64,000 nt of DNA, taken from NCBI GenBank assembly GCA_022793675.1, contig JAAWDH010000003.1:1-64000 (forward strand), in the 5' to 3' direction. Under the pieces are notes generated by a model, which was given only the letters and a program-made list of their open reading frames with translations, did not search any database and was not told where the DNA came from. Made by a program: the position numbers and the translations under genes. Shown here piece by piece: positions 31,627-41,297 of the stretch. Position 1 is the first letter of the stretch; the number at the start of each line of letters is the position of its first letter. The stretch comes from Oscillospiraceae bacterium (GTDB lineage: Bacteria > Bacillota > Clostridia > Oscillospirales > Ruminococcaceae).

Positions 31627-31697
31627 AGCGGGTGATGGGAATCGAACCCACGTAACCAGCTTGGAAGGCTGGGATTCTACCATTGAACTACACCCGC
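31627..31697 (-). tRNA. tRNA-Gly (anticodon UCC)
   Basis: Acceptor GCGGGTG/CACCCGC, discriminator T, CCA not encoded. Anticodon loop CTTCCAA on CAGC/GCTG. First gene of the operon, about 50 bases after the promoter at 31749. The 100 bases between it and tRNA-Arg hold nothing recognised. Confidence 0.94.
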
Positions 31698-31748
31698 AGG
31701 GCTTCGGCGTTTCCTGTCCGGCTGTTAACTCGTTCAGCAACGTGTCTT

Positions 31749-31777
31749 ATTATAGCAAATAAAACGGCGTTTGTCAA
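31749..31777 (-). promoter_or_regulatory. Consensus promoter of the tRNA operon
   Basis: On the minus strand TTGACA, 17 bp, TATAAT, a perfect sigma-A match as expected for stable RNA. Confidence 0.9.
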
Positions 31778-31894
31778 CACCTTTTTTGAAATTTTTTTCT
31801 TTTTTTCCAGATCCGCCCGGAAACCGCGTAAAAACCAGCCTTCCCTGCCTACCCAAAAGCCCTGGGCAGGCAGCTTGCGCAGGGAAACGGAAAG

Positions 31895-32299
31895 CTAAGC
31901 AATCCTATCCAGCGCCGCCTTCAGCGCTGGATCTTCGCCGGCATAGACCACCAGGCAATCGCCCAGCACAAAAGACGTCACCTGCCGGGCTTGTTCGTTC
32001 ATGACCTCCCAGAGGGAATTCTCCTGGTCCTCGGCCCCCTTGGGCGACTGGCAGCGGAAAAGGAGCACCCGCTCCCCGTCCGCTGTAACAGCATCGGCCG
32101 TATCGGAAACCCAAGAAAGCCCTTCAGGGTCAACGTTGCGCTCAGAGACGCAGGCAAACCCCGCCTGCTCCAACTGCCGCTTCAGATAGGGCAGCGGCTT
32201 ATTGGAGTTCGCCAGCAGCATCAGCCCCAGCGCACCCAAGATCACCACTGCAAAGGAGGCAAGGAGATTCATCCGCTTCTGTTTCGGGGTCAGTTTCAT
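31895..32299 (-). CDS. Membrane-anchored small protein, unknown
   Basis: 134 residues; ATG with AGGAGG 6 bases upstream. A basic start ([11 protein letters not shown]) and one membrane helix ([19 protein letters not shown]) are followed by a ~105-residue extracytoplasmic domain with a Cys pair (AGFACVSERN; LLFRCQSPKG) that may form a disulphide. The gene start is overlapped by 101 bases by the Clp gene, so the two are co-transcribed. No family recognised. Confidence 0.65.
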   Translation of the reverse strand: MKLTPKQKRMNLLASFAVVILGALGLMLLANSNKPLPYLKRQLEQAGFACVSERNVDPEGLSWVSDTADAVTADGERVLLFRCQSPKGAEDQENSLWEVMNEQARQVTSFVLGDCLVVYAGEDPALKAALDRIA

Positions 32300-34631
32300 C
32301 GCAGCCTCCTTCTAAGCGCGGCAGGACAGCCGGGGCGATGCTCACCCCGATTTCCTCGCCGTCTGCGGCAACATAAATTTCTTTTCCGACGGTTGGGCCG
32401 CTTAAAACCAGCTGCGCCACCTTGTCTTCCACCTCGCGGCGGATGGTCGAGCGCAGGTCCCGGGCCGCAAAACGCCCGCCGGACGCCTTCGACGCCAAAA
32501 GCTTTAACGCCTCGCGCTCGCAGCGCATCGTCATCCCAAGGTCAGCCAGCGGCTTTTCCATCTCGTCCAGCATCAGCTGGGCAATATCGCAAAGGCTATC
32601 CTCGCTAAGCGGGCTGAACACCACCACTTCGTCCACGCGGGCCATAAATTCCGGCCGCAGGAAATCGTTGAGGGCCTTCATCGCCTTTTCCTTGGAAATC
32701 TGCGAAGCGCTCTTGTCAAAGCCCAAAATCGACGTCTTGTCGCTGGAACCAGCGTTGCTGGTCATGACAATCACCGTGTTCTCAAAGTTGATATTGCGCC
32801 CCTGCGCATCGGTGATATGGCCCTCGTCAAGGATCTGGAGCAAAATATTCATCACATCGGGATGGGCCTTTTCAATCTCGTCAAACAGCACCACCGAATA
32901 AGGGCGGCGGCGGACCTTTTCGGTCAGCTGCCCGGCCTCGTCAAAGCCTACATAGCCGGGAGGCGAGCCAATCAGCCGCGACACGGCGTGCTTTTCCATA
33001 TACTCCGACATATCCACCCGCACAAGCGGGTCGACCTTGTCAAAAAGCCCTTCTGCCAGCACCTTGCAAAGCTCGGTCTTGCCGACGCCTGTAGGGCCGA
33101 CAAAGATAAAGGAAGCCGGGCGCTTTTTCTTGCTGAGGCGCACTTTGGAACGGCGGACGGCGGCTACCACCTTGTCAACAGCCTCGTCCTGGCCGATAAT
33201 CTTGCCTTTCAGCTGCCGCTCCAATTCAAGCAGCTTCTCCGCTTCGTTTTCGCTGACCTTTTCAGCAGGGATCCCTGTCCACAGCTCAATGACCTTGGCC
33301 AGGTCCTCCATCGTCACCCGCACGTCTTTGACCTGCGGCTCCAGCTCGCGCAGCTTCTCCTTGGTCACAACGATCTCGCCCTTGACTTTCGCGATGGCCT
33401 CGTAATCGGTGCTGTCCGTGTCGCTAAGCTCCTGTTCGCGCGCCGTCAGCTCCTTCAGCCGGCGGTTGAGCTTCTCCACATCGGTAAGCACCGTGCTCTT
33501 GATAGAAGCGCAGGCCGCCGATTCGTCAAGCAGGTCAATCGCTTTGTCCGGCAGGAAACGGTCGGTAATATACCGCTCGGAGAGGTTGGCGCAGGCAACG
33601 ACAATATCGTCCGGGATCATCACCTTATGATGGTTCTGGTAATACTCCCGGATCCCTTTTAAGATGTCAATCGTCTGGGCAATCGTCGGCTCATCCACCT
33701 TGACTGGCTGGAAGCGGCGTTCCAGCGCCGAATCCCGCTCGATATTCTTGCGGTACTCGCCGAACGTGGTTGCGCCAATCACCTGAATCTCCCCGCGGGA
33801 CAGCGCGGGCTTTAGGATATTGGCGGCGGTCATCGACCCTTCGGAGTCGCCGGTCCCCACCAAGGTATGCACCTCGTCGATAAAGAGGATCACATTGCCC
33901 CTCGCCTTGACCTCGTCGATAAGCCCTTTGATCCGGCTCTCAAACTGTCCGCGGAACTGCGTCCCGGCTACCAGCGCAGTCAGGTCCAGCAGAAAAACTT
34001 CCTTATCCAGCAGCCTAAAAGGCACATCCCCCGCAACGATCTTCTGGGCGATGCCTTCAGCGATAGCCGTTTTGCCGACGCCCGGCTCGCCGATTAGGCA
34101 GGGGTTGTTCTTCTGGCGGCGGGACAGGATCTGGATGACCCGATAAATCTCGCTGTCGCGGCCGACAATCTGGTCCATGCCGCCGGCCTGCACCTTTTCG
34201 TTCAAATTGGTACAAAAATTATCAAGGTAACGGCGGCGGCGGTCCCGTCCGCGGTCGCGGTCCCGCCCACGGCGGCGGTCAGACGGCCGCTCGGGCTGGC
34301 CGGAAGCGCCGTCGGCGGCAGGCTCCCCCTGTTCTCCTTCTTCCTGTTCGCCGGGCGCTAGGCTGTCCTCGCCGCCGAACATTTTTTGCAGGAAAGAGGG
34401 CATGGTGTCCGCGCCCCCCATCTCGAACATCCCGTCCCCCATCTGGCTGTCAAATTCATCCAGATCCTGCTGGGTAATCCCCATCTGGTCCATCATCGAC
34501 TGGACCTGGGGAAGCCCCAGCTCAGACGCGCATTTGAGGCAGTAGCCTTCGTTGATCATTTCTTTTCCGTCAAACTTCGCCACAAAGAGCATAGCTGGAC
34601 GTTTTTTGCATTTGCAGCAGAGCATATCCAT
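32199..34631 (-). CDS. Clp ATPase (ClpC/ClpE type) with N-terminal zinc finger
   Basis: 810 residues. Residues 1-40 carry two CxxC pairs ([20 protein letters not shown]) like McsA/ClpE. Then comes an acidic linker and a highly basic Arg/Asp run ([16 protein letters not shown], near 117-137). AAA1 has GEPGVGKT near 180 and FIDEVHTL; the middle coiled coil is short. AAA2 has GPTGVGKTE near 508 and [12 protein letters not shown]. It should unfold proteins for ClpP in heat or protein stress. No N-terminal Clp_N repeats are present; the zinc finger replaces them. The last ~33 residues overlap the next gene by 101 bases and look unlike a normal Clp end. No CtsR box seen. Confidence 0.9.
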   Translation of the reverse strand: MDMLCCKCKKRPAMLFVAKFDGKEMINEGYCLKCASELGLPQVQSMMDQMGITQQDLDEFDSQMGDGMFEMGGADTMPSFLQKMFGGEDSLAPGEQEEGEQGEPAADGASGQPERPSDRRRGRDRDRGRDRRRRYLDNFCTNLNEKVQAGGMDQIVGRDSEIYRVIQILSRRQKNNPCLIGEPGVGKTAIAEGIAQKIVAGDVPFRLLDKEVFLLDLTALVAGTQFRGQFESRIKGLIDEVKARGNVILFIDEVHTLVGTGDSEGSMTAANILKPALSRGEIQVIGATTFGEYRKNIERDSALERRFQPVKVDEPTIAQTIDILKGIREYYQNHHKVMIPDDIVVACANLSERYITDRFLPDKAIDLLDESAACASIKSTVLTDVEKLNRRLKELTAREQELSDTDSTDYEAIAKVKGEIVVTKEKLRELEPQVKDVRVTMEDLAKVIELWTGIPAEKVSENEAEKLLELERQLKGKIIGQDEAVDKVVAAVRRSKVRLSKKKRPASFIFVGPTGVGKTELCKVLAEGLFDKVDPLVRVDMSEYMEKHAVSRLIGSPPGYVGFDEAGQLTEKVRRRPYSVVLFDEIEKAHPDVMNILLQILDEGHITDAQGRNINFENTVIVMTSNAGSSDKTSILGFDKSASQISKEKAMKALNDFLRPEFMARVDEVVVFSPLSEDSLCDIAQLMLDEMEKPLADLGMTMRCEREALKLLASKASGGRFAARDLRSTIRREVEDKVAQLVLSGPTVGKEIYVAADGEEIGVSIAPAVLPRLEGGCDETDPETEADESPCLLCSGDLGCAGADAAGELQ

Positions 34632-34715
34632 TGAAAAAGCGTTCCTTTCTCTTTCCCATATATTGTCAGACGCCTATCTATATCTTATTCACAGACGCTA
34701 TCAACCATAATACCA

Positions 34716-35246
34716 TTATAGCCTGTTGTTTCGTTTTGTAATCTCTTTTAAGTAAAAAATCAGTGACAAAATCATGAAAACTGCGGGAATTGCCATCATG
34801 GGGTAAATCCACCCTTCTGGGAAACCCGGCCAGATCAGCAAAAGGAAAAACAACAGATAGAGGGTCACCGTCGCCATTTTGCCGTACCATTTTGCCGGCG
34901 GCGAGTTGCGCCAGCTTTTCAAAAGCGCCAGCCCTACACTCCCCAGCGTCAGCTCCTTCACCAGGTAAAACGCCAGCAGCAGCCGTATCGGCGGGTGCGG
35001 CACCGATAAGCAGGCAATCACCGCTAAAATCGTCACTTTGTCGGCCAACGGATCGAGGAACTGCCCCAGCTGGGTCACCAGATGGTATTTGCGGGCAATG
35101 AAGCCGTCCAGCACATCCGTCAGCCCGGAAAGCAGCAAGACAAGCGCCGGCGCTAGGTGCCAGCCGCCCGGCGGCTTGAAAAAGAACCAGACAAACAAAG
35201 GGGCAAGGCAAAGCCTGAATATCGTCAGGCGGTTGGGCAGATTCAT
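34716..35246 (-). CDS. pgsA: CDP-diacylglycerol-glycerol-3-phosphate 3-phosphatidyltransferase
   Basis: 176 residues with about five membrane helices. The CDP-alcohol phosphatidyltransferase signature is intact: DVLDGFIARKY followed by GQFLDPLADK, the DGxxAR...GxxxDxxxD motif that binds two metals. It makes phosphatidylglycerol-phosphate at the membrane. ATG with GGAGG 8 bases upstream; it follows the CvpA gene after 36 bases. Confidence 0.94.
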   Translation of the reverse strand: MNLPNRLTIFRLCLAPLFVWFFFKPPGGWHLAPALVLLLSGLTDVLDGFIARKYHLVTQLGQFLDPLADKVTILAVIACLSVPHPPIRLLLAFYLVKELTLGSVGLALLKSWRNSPPAKWYGKMATVTLYLLFFLLLIWPGFPEGWIYPMMAIPAVFMILSLIFYLKEITKRNNRL

Positions 35247-35282
35247 GGTGATTTTCCTCCATAGAAAGATTGCGGGACAAAG

Positions 35283-36026
35283 TTATTCCAGCGCCGACCA
35301 GCTGCCGCTTAAAGGGCTTAACCGGTAAAGGAGCCGGAAAACGTAGCTCTGGCCGATAACCCCGTCGTTGAGGAAGGGGATTTTGCCGCCGCTGAGCGAA
35401 ACCAGGAAGCGGACGATCAGCACCAGCACAAACAGCATCAGCACCGCTTGGACAAGGCCCATCCCCGCCCCAGCCAGCGTATCGGCCATCCCCACCAGCG
35501 GGAACTTGCGCAGATTGCGCAGCGTCTCGGTAACCACCCCTAGAATAATCCGCAGCGCCGCAAACAGCAGCATGAACAGCAGGCTTTGCAGCACCACGTA
35601 GACCACCGGGTAGATCACCTGGTCGGCCAGCGTTGTGCTTACCGACTGGGCCGTAGCCATTACCTGCCCGGAAAGCAGGTCGGCGATCTCGTTCTGGCTG
35701 CCGAAAAAGCCTATGACCATATTGCGCACCATCCCCGGCACCTCATCCAGCGCCTGCGACACCAAAAGCGTCACATCCGCGCTGGATACCGCGGTGGTCA
35801 GCCCTTTGCTGAGCATAGCGATCAGCCGGTCGCGCAGAAACATCTGGTAAACCGTCAGCGCCAGCACCCGGCTGCCGACATAGGCCCCGATACAGCTGAC
35901 CAAATAGCCGCCGGCATTGACCAGCGAAACCAAAAAGCCCTTGCGGGTTCCGGAAACGACCATCCATACAACAATCAGCAAAACCAGCCCGTCCAGAGTC
36001 AGGGCCGCTATCCTGGCTGTTTCCAT
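35283..36026 (-). CDS. CvpA-family membrane protein
   Basis: 247 residues from the ATG at 36024-36026. An N-terminal helix pair (ALTLDGLVLLIVVWMVVSG; GFLVSLVNAGGYLVSCIGAY) with the RKGF motif, a soluble loop, and two or three C-terminal helices (VVYVVLQSLLFMLLFAALRI; GLVQAVLMLFVLVLIV) fit CvpA/colicin V production proteins. The exact role is unknown; members affect envelope integrity. It lies just downstream of the double repeat at 36057, whose strand runs out of the DUF5711 gene. Confidence 0.78.
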   Translation of the reverse strand: METARIAALTLDGLVLLIVVWMVVSGTRKGFLVSLVNAGGYLVSCIGAYVGSRVLALTVYQMFLRDRLIAMLSKGLTTAVSSADVTLLVSQALDEVPGMVRNMVIGFFGSQNEIADLLSGQVMATAQSVSTTLADQVIYPVVYVVLQSLLFMLLFAALRIILGVVTETLRNLRKFPLVGMADTLAGAGMGLVQAVLMLFVLVLIVRFLVSLSGGKIPFLNDGVIGQSYVFRLLYRLSPLSGSWSALE

Positions 36027-36056
36027 CCCTATCAAATCCTTTCTTTTCTACTCGCT

Positions 36057-36387
36057 CCGGCTGTGCCGGCAGACAGTTCGCGTCGGAAAATCAGCAAGCC
36101 GATTTTCTGGCATAAAAATCCACAGCGTTTCTGTCGCGGCTGACAGCAGTTACCGACGCAGTAGGCGGCCGGCTGTGCCGGCAGACAGTTCGCGTCGGGA
36201 AATCAGTAAACCGATTTTCTGGCATAAAAATCCACAGCATTTCTGTCGCGGCTGGCAGCAGTTACCGACGCAGTAGGCGTGCAAATCCATGCTGACAAGT
36301 ACCCTGGCGATTAAAAGTTTTTGCAGCTTAGCTTTGCTAAGCTAGGCTTTCTTTCAAAAAGCGTCAAAAAGCGTCGTCCTATCGTAA
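36057..36387 (-). repeat. Dispersed composite repeat, locus 6 (double 3' module, reverse)
   Basis: On the minus strand the A module (TAGCTTAGCAAAGCTAAGCT, AAAACTTTTAATCGCC, GGGTACTTGTCAGCA) and CTACTGCGTCG are followed by two C1 modules in tandem, 112 bp apart (36057-36168 and 36169-36280). Each contains CAGCCGCGACAGAAA, GCTGTGGATTTTTATGCC, a GAAAATCGG/CCGATTTTC hairpin and a GCCGGCACAGCCGGC palindrome, and each is preceded by CTACTGCGTCG. It fills the 36027-36401 gap. Confidence 0.92.
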
Positions 36388-36401
36388 CTCCACCGTAACC
36401 C

Positions 36402-37631
36402 CTATGGGCTGTAGGTCCAGCGGTCCAGGTAGTTGGCGCTGAGCAGATAGGCTCCGCGGCCAGAAGATTCGATGGCGAAAACGTCCGAGCCGACCGCCTG
36501 CTGCTCCAGAAGCTCCAACGACCGGTCAAAGCGCTGCACCGAGTTCTTTTCCAGCACATAGATGCTCTCTCCGTCTGCAACTACGTCCAAGCTGCTGCCC
36601 CGCACCTGGACGCTTTGGCTCTGGCCATCGTCATCTACCTGGATCAGCGAAAAAGAGATGTCCCCCGACTCCGAAGCGAGCATCACGGTGGCGTTATCCG
36701 TAAAATAATAATCGCTCAAAGGGCCGGCCAGCGGTACCTGCGACAGCTCGCCTTTGGGGCTTATCACCCCTACCACCGTATCGCAAATCAGATGAATGCT
36801 GCCGTTCCGCTTGTAATCCACCGCCAGCGGCAGCACGCCGGGAAAGCTGTAGACCGTCTCCTCCCCACCGCCCAGATTCAAGATGTAAACCTTTCCCACC
36901 AGGTCGCCGTTTTCAAACCCTATCGCCGCCGCCGCCAGCCGGTTCCCGTCATAGCTGAAATCCATATCGATGACCGAATCCGACACGGAGTACCAATGAA
37001 GCAGCTCCTTGTTGCCGCGGTCATAGACGGCGACGCTGGCGGCGTAACGGACCTCTGACAGCGCCAGCGCATACCCTAGCTTGCGGCTGATAGCGCCGGT
37101 TAAGATGGTGCTTTCGGTACGGGCGCTGTAATGCAGCCCTTTCTCACTGTCAATCCGGAAGCCATAACCGCCCCGGTCGTAACTCAGCAGCCGGCCGGCC
37201 GCCGTGCGGGTTACAGGGTTGGTAAACTGATGGGTAAAGCTGTGAAGGGCCGACGTATCTTTAAAAAAAACCGTCTCCTCGCTGGTCAGCAGCGCTACGC
37301 AATCCCCCACCCGCCGCAGCCCGGAAGGGTTGACGCCGTCCATCGAAATCGGGAAGCCGCCGCCCGTCTCCAGCCGGGTGCCGCCGGCGCGCGCCGTCTC
37401 GGCGAGGTTGTTCAGGTCGTAGTTCTGGTAAAAATACAGCCCGGCAAAGGCCGCCGCAACCACCGTCAGCGCCGCAGCCATCGCAGCTAGCCGCCGGGAC
37501 AGCTTTTGCATCTGTTTCCTCCGCCGGTAGGCGTTGATGTCGTAGATATTCTTGGAGCCGCCCGCAACCTTGAACCGGCTTTTCTGCCCCGTGCGGGGAG
37601 CGGGCCGCGGCACGCTTTTTTTCTGCGGCAT
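36402..37631 (-). CDS. DUF5711-like membrane-anchored beta-propeller protein
   Basis: 409 residues; ATG with GGAGG 7 bases upstream. A basic cytoplasmic N-terminus with the YDINAYRRRKQMQK motif, one membrane helix near 50-72 (AAMAAALTVVAAAFAGLYFY), then about 330 extracytoplasmic residues of repeating beta-strand sequence (LLSYDRGGYGFRI; GYALALSEVRYAASVAVYD; DFSYDGNRLAAAAIG), consistent with a beta-propeller. This matches Clostridia DUF5711 proteins. Function unknown. It follows truA after 26 bases. Confidence 0.72.
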   Translation of the reverse strand: MPQKKSVPRPAPRTGQKSRFKVAGGSKNIYDINAYRRRKQMQKLSRRLAAMAAALTVVAAAFAGLYFYQNYDLNNLAETARAGGTRLETGGGFPISMDGVNPSGLRRVGDCVALLTSEETVFFKDTSALHSFTHQFTNPVTRTAAGRLLSYDRGGYGFRIDSEKGLHYSARTESTILTGAISRKLGYALALSEVRYAASVAVYDRGNKELLHWYSVSDSVIDMDFSYDGNRLAAAAIGFENGDLVGKVYILNLGGGEETVYSFPGVLPLAVDYKRNGSIHLICDTVVGVISPKGELSQVPLAGPLSDYYFTDNATVMLASESGDISFSLIQVDDDGQSQSVQVRGSSLDVVADGESIYVLEKNSVQRFDRSLELLEQQAVGSDVFAIESSGRGAYLLSANYLDRWTYSP

Positions 37632-37657
37632 TTAAACGCCTCCTTCCCTGCTGTCTG

Positions 37658-38410
37658 TTACCCAGCGCCTTCCCAGGGCGCATAGCTGACCCGGTTGAGG
37701 TAAAGCCCCTCCGGCGGCGCGGTCACTCCGGCGCTTTCCCGGCTGCCCGCGGCAAGCGCGCGGGCAATAACGCCAGGCGCAAGCCGGCCCGGCGGCGCTG
37801 CCAGCGTACCGGCCATGATCCGCACCATATTGTAAAGGAAGCCGTCGCCGGCCACCGTAAAGAGCACCTCGTCCCCCTGCCGCCGCACAGAAGCGGCATA
37901 GATGGCGCGCACTGCGCTTCCCTCTTTGCTCCCAGTGCTGCGGAACGCAGAAAAATCGTGCCGCCCCAGGAACTCTTGGGCGCAGCAATCCATCAGCGCC
38001 GCGTCAAGCGGGTATTTAAACCGCGCCGCCAACCCCTCAAGGAACGGCTCTTTGACCGCGCCGTCCCAGATGCGGTACTGGTATTCTTTCCAGCAGACGC
38101 TGTAACGGGCATGGAAATCCGCCGGCACCTCGCGGCAGCTTTTGACGCAGATGTCGTCCGGCAAAAGGTTGTTGAGGGCAATCACCGCCGCCGCTTCAGG
38201 GATCCGGCTTTCGGTGTCCATATGGAAAAAGTACTGCCTGGCGTGGACGCCGGCGTCGGTGCGGGAACAGCCAGTGATGTTTTCCCGTTTTTTGAAGGCG
38301 GTTTCAATGGCGTCCTGCAGCGTTTCAGCAACGGTAACGGCATTTTGCTGCACCTGATAGCCGTGATAACGCCGGCCCGCATATGCAATTTCAAACAAAA
38401 GCCGGCGCAT
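37658..38410 (-). CDS. truA: tRNA pseudouridine synthase A
   Basis: 250 residues. FEIAYAGRRYHGYQVQQN, the catalytic Asp in GCSRTDAGVHA near residue 53, LLPDDICVKS, ARFKYPLDAA region, GRHDFSAF and GDGFLYNMVRIMAGT are the TruA blocks. It modifies U38-40 in the anticodon arm. Downstream of the ecf genes, as in many Firmicutes, but separated by repeat locus 7. Confidence 0.96.
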   Translation of the reverse strand: MRRLLFEIAYAGRRYHGYQVQQNAVTVAETLQDAIETAFKKRENITGCSRTDAGVHARQYFFHMDTESRIPEAAAVIALNNLLPDDICVKSCREVPADFHARYSVCWKEYQYRIWDGAVKEPFLEGLAARFKYPLDAALMDCCAQEFLGRHDFSAFRSTGSKEGSAVRAIYAASVRRQGDEVLFTVAGDGFLYNMVRIMAGTLAAPPGRLAPGVIARALAAGSRESAGVTAPPEGLYLNRVSYAPWEGAG

Positions 38411-38428
38411 CTGATATAACCTCCTTTA

Positions 38429-38667
38429 GAGTACGGGGGTACGAGGGATACGAGAGTACGACGCTTTTTGAAAGAAAGCCTAGCTTAGCAAAGCTAAGCT
38501 GCAAAAACTTTTAGTCGCTAGGGTACACGTCAGCACAGATTAACCCGCCTACTGCGTCGGTAGCTGCTGCCAGCCGCGACAGAAACGCTGTGGATTTTTA
38601 TGCCAGAAAATCGGCTTGCTGATTTTCCGACACGAACTGTCAGCGGCGACACGCCGCCGGCCGCGGC
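38429..38667 (+). repeat. Dispersed composite repeat, locus 7 (full-length, forward)
   Basis: Good reference copy: GAGTACGGGGGTACGAGGGA, CGCTTTTTGAAAGAAAGC, TAGCTTAGCAAAGCTAAGCT, AAAACTTTTAGTCGCTAGG, GTACACGTCAGCAC, CGCCTACTGCGTCGGTAGC, then the C1 module (CAGCCGCGACAGAAACGC, GCTGTGGATTTTTATGCC, AAAATCGGCTTGCTGATTTT). It separates ecfT from truA, which are normally adjacent. Confidence 0.92.
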
Positions 38668-38706
38668 GTCTTATGCAAAGAAAACGAAGACGGCGGCGTT
38701 TTGTTT

Positions 38707-39519
38707 TCAAAAAGGCTGGCCCAAAAACTGGTTGAGCAGGATAATCCCAGCAATCGCCAGCGCAGTCGCCCCAGCTGCCCAGAAATCCACCGCCGAAAAT
38801 TGCAGCTGCTTCATTCGGGTGCGGCCCTCGCCGCCGTGGTAGCAGCGGCACTCCATCGCCAGCGCCAGCTCCTCCGCCCGGCGAAAGGCCGAGATGAACA
38901 AAGGGATCATAATCGGAATCAGCGCCTTGGCCCGCTGCAGCAGGCTGCCGCTTTCCAAATCCGCGCCGCGGGCCTTCTGGGCCGACATAATCTTGTCAGT
39001 CTCTTCAATCAGCGTTGGGATGAACCGCAGCGCAATCGACATCATCATCGCCAGCTCGTGCGCCGGGAAATGCACCGCCCGCAGCGGCGACAGCAAACGT
39101 TCGATGGCATCGGTCAGCGCAATCGGCGAGGTGGTGTAGGTCAACAGCGACGACCCCGCAATCAGCAGTACAATCCGCACGGCCATCGTCACGGAAGTGT
39201 AGATGCCTTGCTTGGTAAGCTTGAAAATCCACCAGCTGAAAATCGGGTCGCCCTCAATGAAAAAGAGGTTCAAAAGGCCGGTAAATAGGATGATTGGCAG
39301 GATCGGGCGGATGCTTTTGGCAATCATTTTCATTGGGATTCGGGCAACTAGATAGGCTGCCGCCAGGAAAACCGCGCAGAGCGCAAAGCCCGCTGGGTTG
39401 CGCACCAAAAACAGCATCACGATATAGCCGATCGTCAGCAAAAGCTTCATCCGCGGATCCATCCGGTGCAGCGCCGACCGGCCGGGGAAATACTGCCCTA
39501 AGGTGATGTCCTTAATCAT
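38707..39519 (-). CDS. ecfT: ECF transporter transmembrane protein EcfT
   Basis: 270 residues with about five or six helices. The coupling helices carry the two ARG motifs that dock on the ATPases: SAQKARGADLESG and the later FRRAEELALAMECRCY region. DPRMKLL near the N-terminus and PIALTDAIERLLSPLR are family marks. It joins the EcfA1/A2 ATPases to exchangeable S-components for vitamins, encoded elsewhere. It overlaps ecfA2 by 8 bases. Confidence 0.95.
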   Translation of the reverse strand: MIKDITLGQYFPGRSALHRMDPRMKLLLTIGYIVMLFLVRNPAGFALCAVFLAAAYLVARIPMKMIAKSIRPILPIILFTGLLNLFFIEGDPIFSWWIFKLTKQGIYTSVTMAVRIVLLIAGSSLLTYTTSPIALTDAIERLLSPLRAVHFPAHELAMMMSIALRFIPTLIEETDKIMSAQKARGADLESGSLLQRAKALIPIMIPLFISAFRRAEELALAMECRCYHGGEGRTRMKQLQFSAVDFWAAGATALAIAGIILLNQFLGQPF

Positions 39520-40381
39520 GGCGCAGCACCCCCTTTTCCGCTAAAATCCCCAAAAGCTTGCGCTTGGCATAGCCGACGGTATAGACGTTTTCCGGCACGT
39601 CAAGCCCTGCATCGCGCAGGCGGTGGAAGACATTTGTCACCTGCGGCACAGCCAGCCGGATAGCTTTCAGCTCGTCGCTGCGGGCAAACACCTGCTCGAC
39701 CGTGTCATAGGCGAAAACTTTGGCGTTGTTCATCACCAGCACCTTGTCAGCGTAGTTGGCAACGTCTTCCATGCTGTGGGAAACAAGCAGCACGGTGTTG
39801 CCGGTTTGGATATGGTAGGCTTCAATCTGGTCGAGGATTTTGGCGCGGCCTTTGGGGTCAAGGCCCGCCGCTGGCTCGTCCAGGATCAGCACTTTGGGTT
39901 CCATCGCGATAACGCCGGCAATCGCTGCACGGCGCTTCTGTCCGCCTGAAAGCTCGAAGGGGCTTTTTTCCAGAAGCTCCGGCCGCAGCCCCGCAAACTC
40001 GGCGGCTTCATGTACCCGGCGGTCGATTTCCTCCTTGCCAAGGCCCATGTTGGTCGGCCCAAAGGCGATGTCTTTGTAGACCGTTTCCTCGAAAAGCTGG
40101 TATTCCGGGTATTGGAATACGAGGCCCACGTTAAAGCGCAGCTGCCTAAGCTTGCCCTTATCGGCCCAGATATCCTCCCCGTCCAGCAGCACCCGCCCGG
40201 CAGTCGGGCGCAGAAGCCCGTTCAAATGCTGGATCAGCGTCGACTTGCCAGAGCCGGTGTGGCCGATCACCCCCACCATCTCCCCGCTGCCGATCGTCAG
40301 CGAAACATTGTCCACCGCCACCTTTTCAAAAGGCGTGCCGACGCCATAGGTATAAGTCAGATTTTCAATGGTAATGACCAA
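39512..40381 (-). CDS. ecfA2: ECF transporter ATPase EcfA2
   Basis: 289 residues. Walker A GHTGSGKST near 41-49, Q-loop GLVFQYPEYQLFEETV (EcfA2 type), signature LSGGQKRRAAIAG, Walker B VLILDEPAAGLDPKG, H-loop SHSME. A C-terminal ~60-residue EcfA extension contacts the partner ATPase. It lies between ecfA1 and ecfT. Confidence 0.96.
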   Translation of the reverse strand: MVITIENLTYTYGVGTPFEKVAVDNVSLTIGSGEMVGVIGHTGSGKSTLIQHLNGLLRPTAGRVLLDGEDIWADKGKLRQLRFNVGLVFQYPEYQLFEETVYKDIAFGPTNMGLGKEEIDRRVHEAAEFAGLRPELLEKSPFELSGGQKRRAAIAGVIAMEPKVLILDEPAAGLDPKGRAKILDQIEAYHIQTGNTVLLVSHSMEDVANYADKVLVMNNAKVFAYDTVEQVFARSDELKAIRLAVPQVTNVFHRLRDAGLDVPENVYTVGYAKRKLLGILAEKGVLRHD

Positions 40382-40397
40382 AGGTTCATTCCTCCTG

Positions 40398-41258
40398 TTA
40401 TTGTGTGAGCAGATCCCGCAGCGCCTGGAAGCATTCGTCCTCAGTCAAAATGTCCTCCGGCAGCGGTACGCCTTCTGCCCGCAGTTCGTAAACAAGCTCG
40501 GTTACCTGGGGCACATCCAGCCCCACTGACTTCAAAAGCTCTACCTGCGAGAAAACGGCTTTAGGTATATTATCCAACAAAACCTCGCCTTTGTCAACCA
40601 CCAAAACGCGGTCGGCCTGGACGGCCTCGTCCATGTAGTGGGTGATCAGCACCACCGTTGCCCCAAAATCCTTATTCAGACGCCGGATGGTTTTCAGCAC
40701 CTCCTGCCGGCCTTTCGGGTCAAGCATCGCCGTCGGCTCGTCGAGCACAATGAAGTCCGGCCGCATCGCCAAAATCCCGGCAATGGCCACCCGCTGCTTC
40801 TGCCCGCCGGAGAGTTGGTGAGGGGCGTGCTCGCGGTAGTCGTACATATCCACTTCCTTGAGCGCTTCGTCGACGCGGCGGCGGATCTCTGCCGGCTCGA
40901 CGCCGAGGTTTTCCAGCGCAAAGGCCACATCTTCCTCGACAATCGTCGCGACAATCTGGTTATCGGGGTTTTGGAACACCATCCCCACCTGCTGGCGGAT
41001 ATCAAAAAGCCGTCCTTCGTCTTTGGTGTTGATGCCGCAGACGGTCACTTCACCGGAGGTGGGGGTAAGGATGGCGTTGAAATGCTTGGCCAGCGTCGAT
41101 TTCCCCGAGCCATTATGGCCCAGTATCGCCACAAATTCCCCTTTGGGGATGGTTAGGTCCATCCCCTTCAGCACCAGCACCCCTGGTATCCCTTCCCCAT
41201 CGCCTGGATATTCAAACACTAGGTCATTGACGCGGATCTCCTTCTTTTCTGCTTCCAT
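40398..41258 (-). CDS. ecfA1: ECF transporter ATPase EcfA1
   Basis: 286 residues. Walker [11 protein letters not shown]-loop [20 protein letters not shown] (EcfA1 type), signature [13 protein letters not shown], Walker [17 protein letters not shown]-loop THYMDE. C-terminal EcfA extension from ~220. First of the ecfA1-ecfA2-ecfT set; preceded at 39 bases by the methyltransferase gene, so it may be read through from there. Confidence 0.96.
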   Translation of the reverse strand: MEAEKKEIRVNDLVFEYPGDGEGIPGVLVLKGMDLTIPKGEFVAILGHNGSGKSTLAKHFNAILTPTSGEVTVCGINTKDEGRLFDIRQQVGMVFQNPDNQIVATIVEEDVAFALENLGVEPAEIRRRVDEALKEVDMYDYREHAPHQLSGGQKQRVAIAGILAMRPDFIVLDEPTAMLDPKGRQEVLKTIRRLNKDFGATVVLITHYMDEAVQADRVLVVDKGEVLLDNIPKAVFSQVELLKSVGLDVPQVTELVYELRAEGVPLPEDILTEDECFQALRDLLTQ

Positions 41259-41297
41259 GATCCCCTCTCCCTTCCTTAAAGCAAAACGGTACGCCGT

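Noticed and set aside
34632..34715. CtsR operator upstream of the Clp ATPase
   Set aside because: No GGTCAAA direct repeats could be found; only a plain promoter-like TTGATA...TATAGA.
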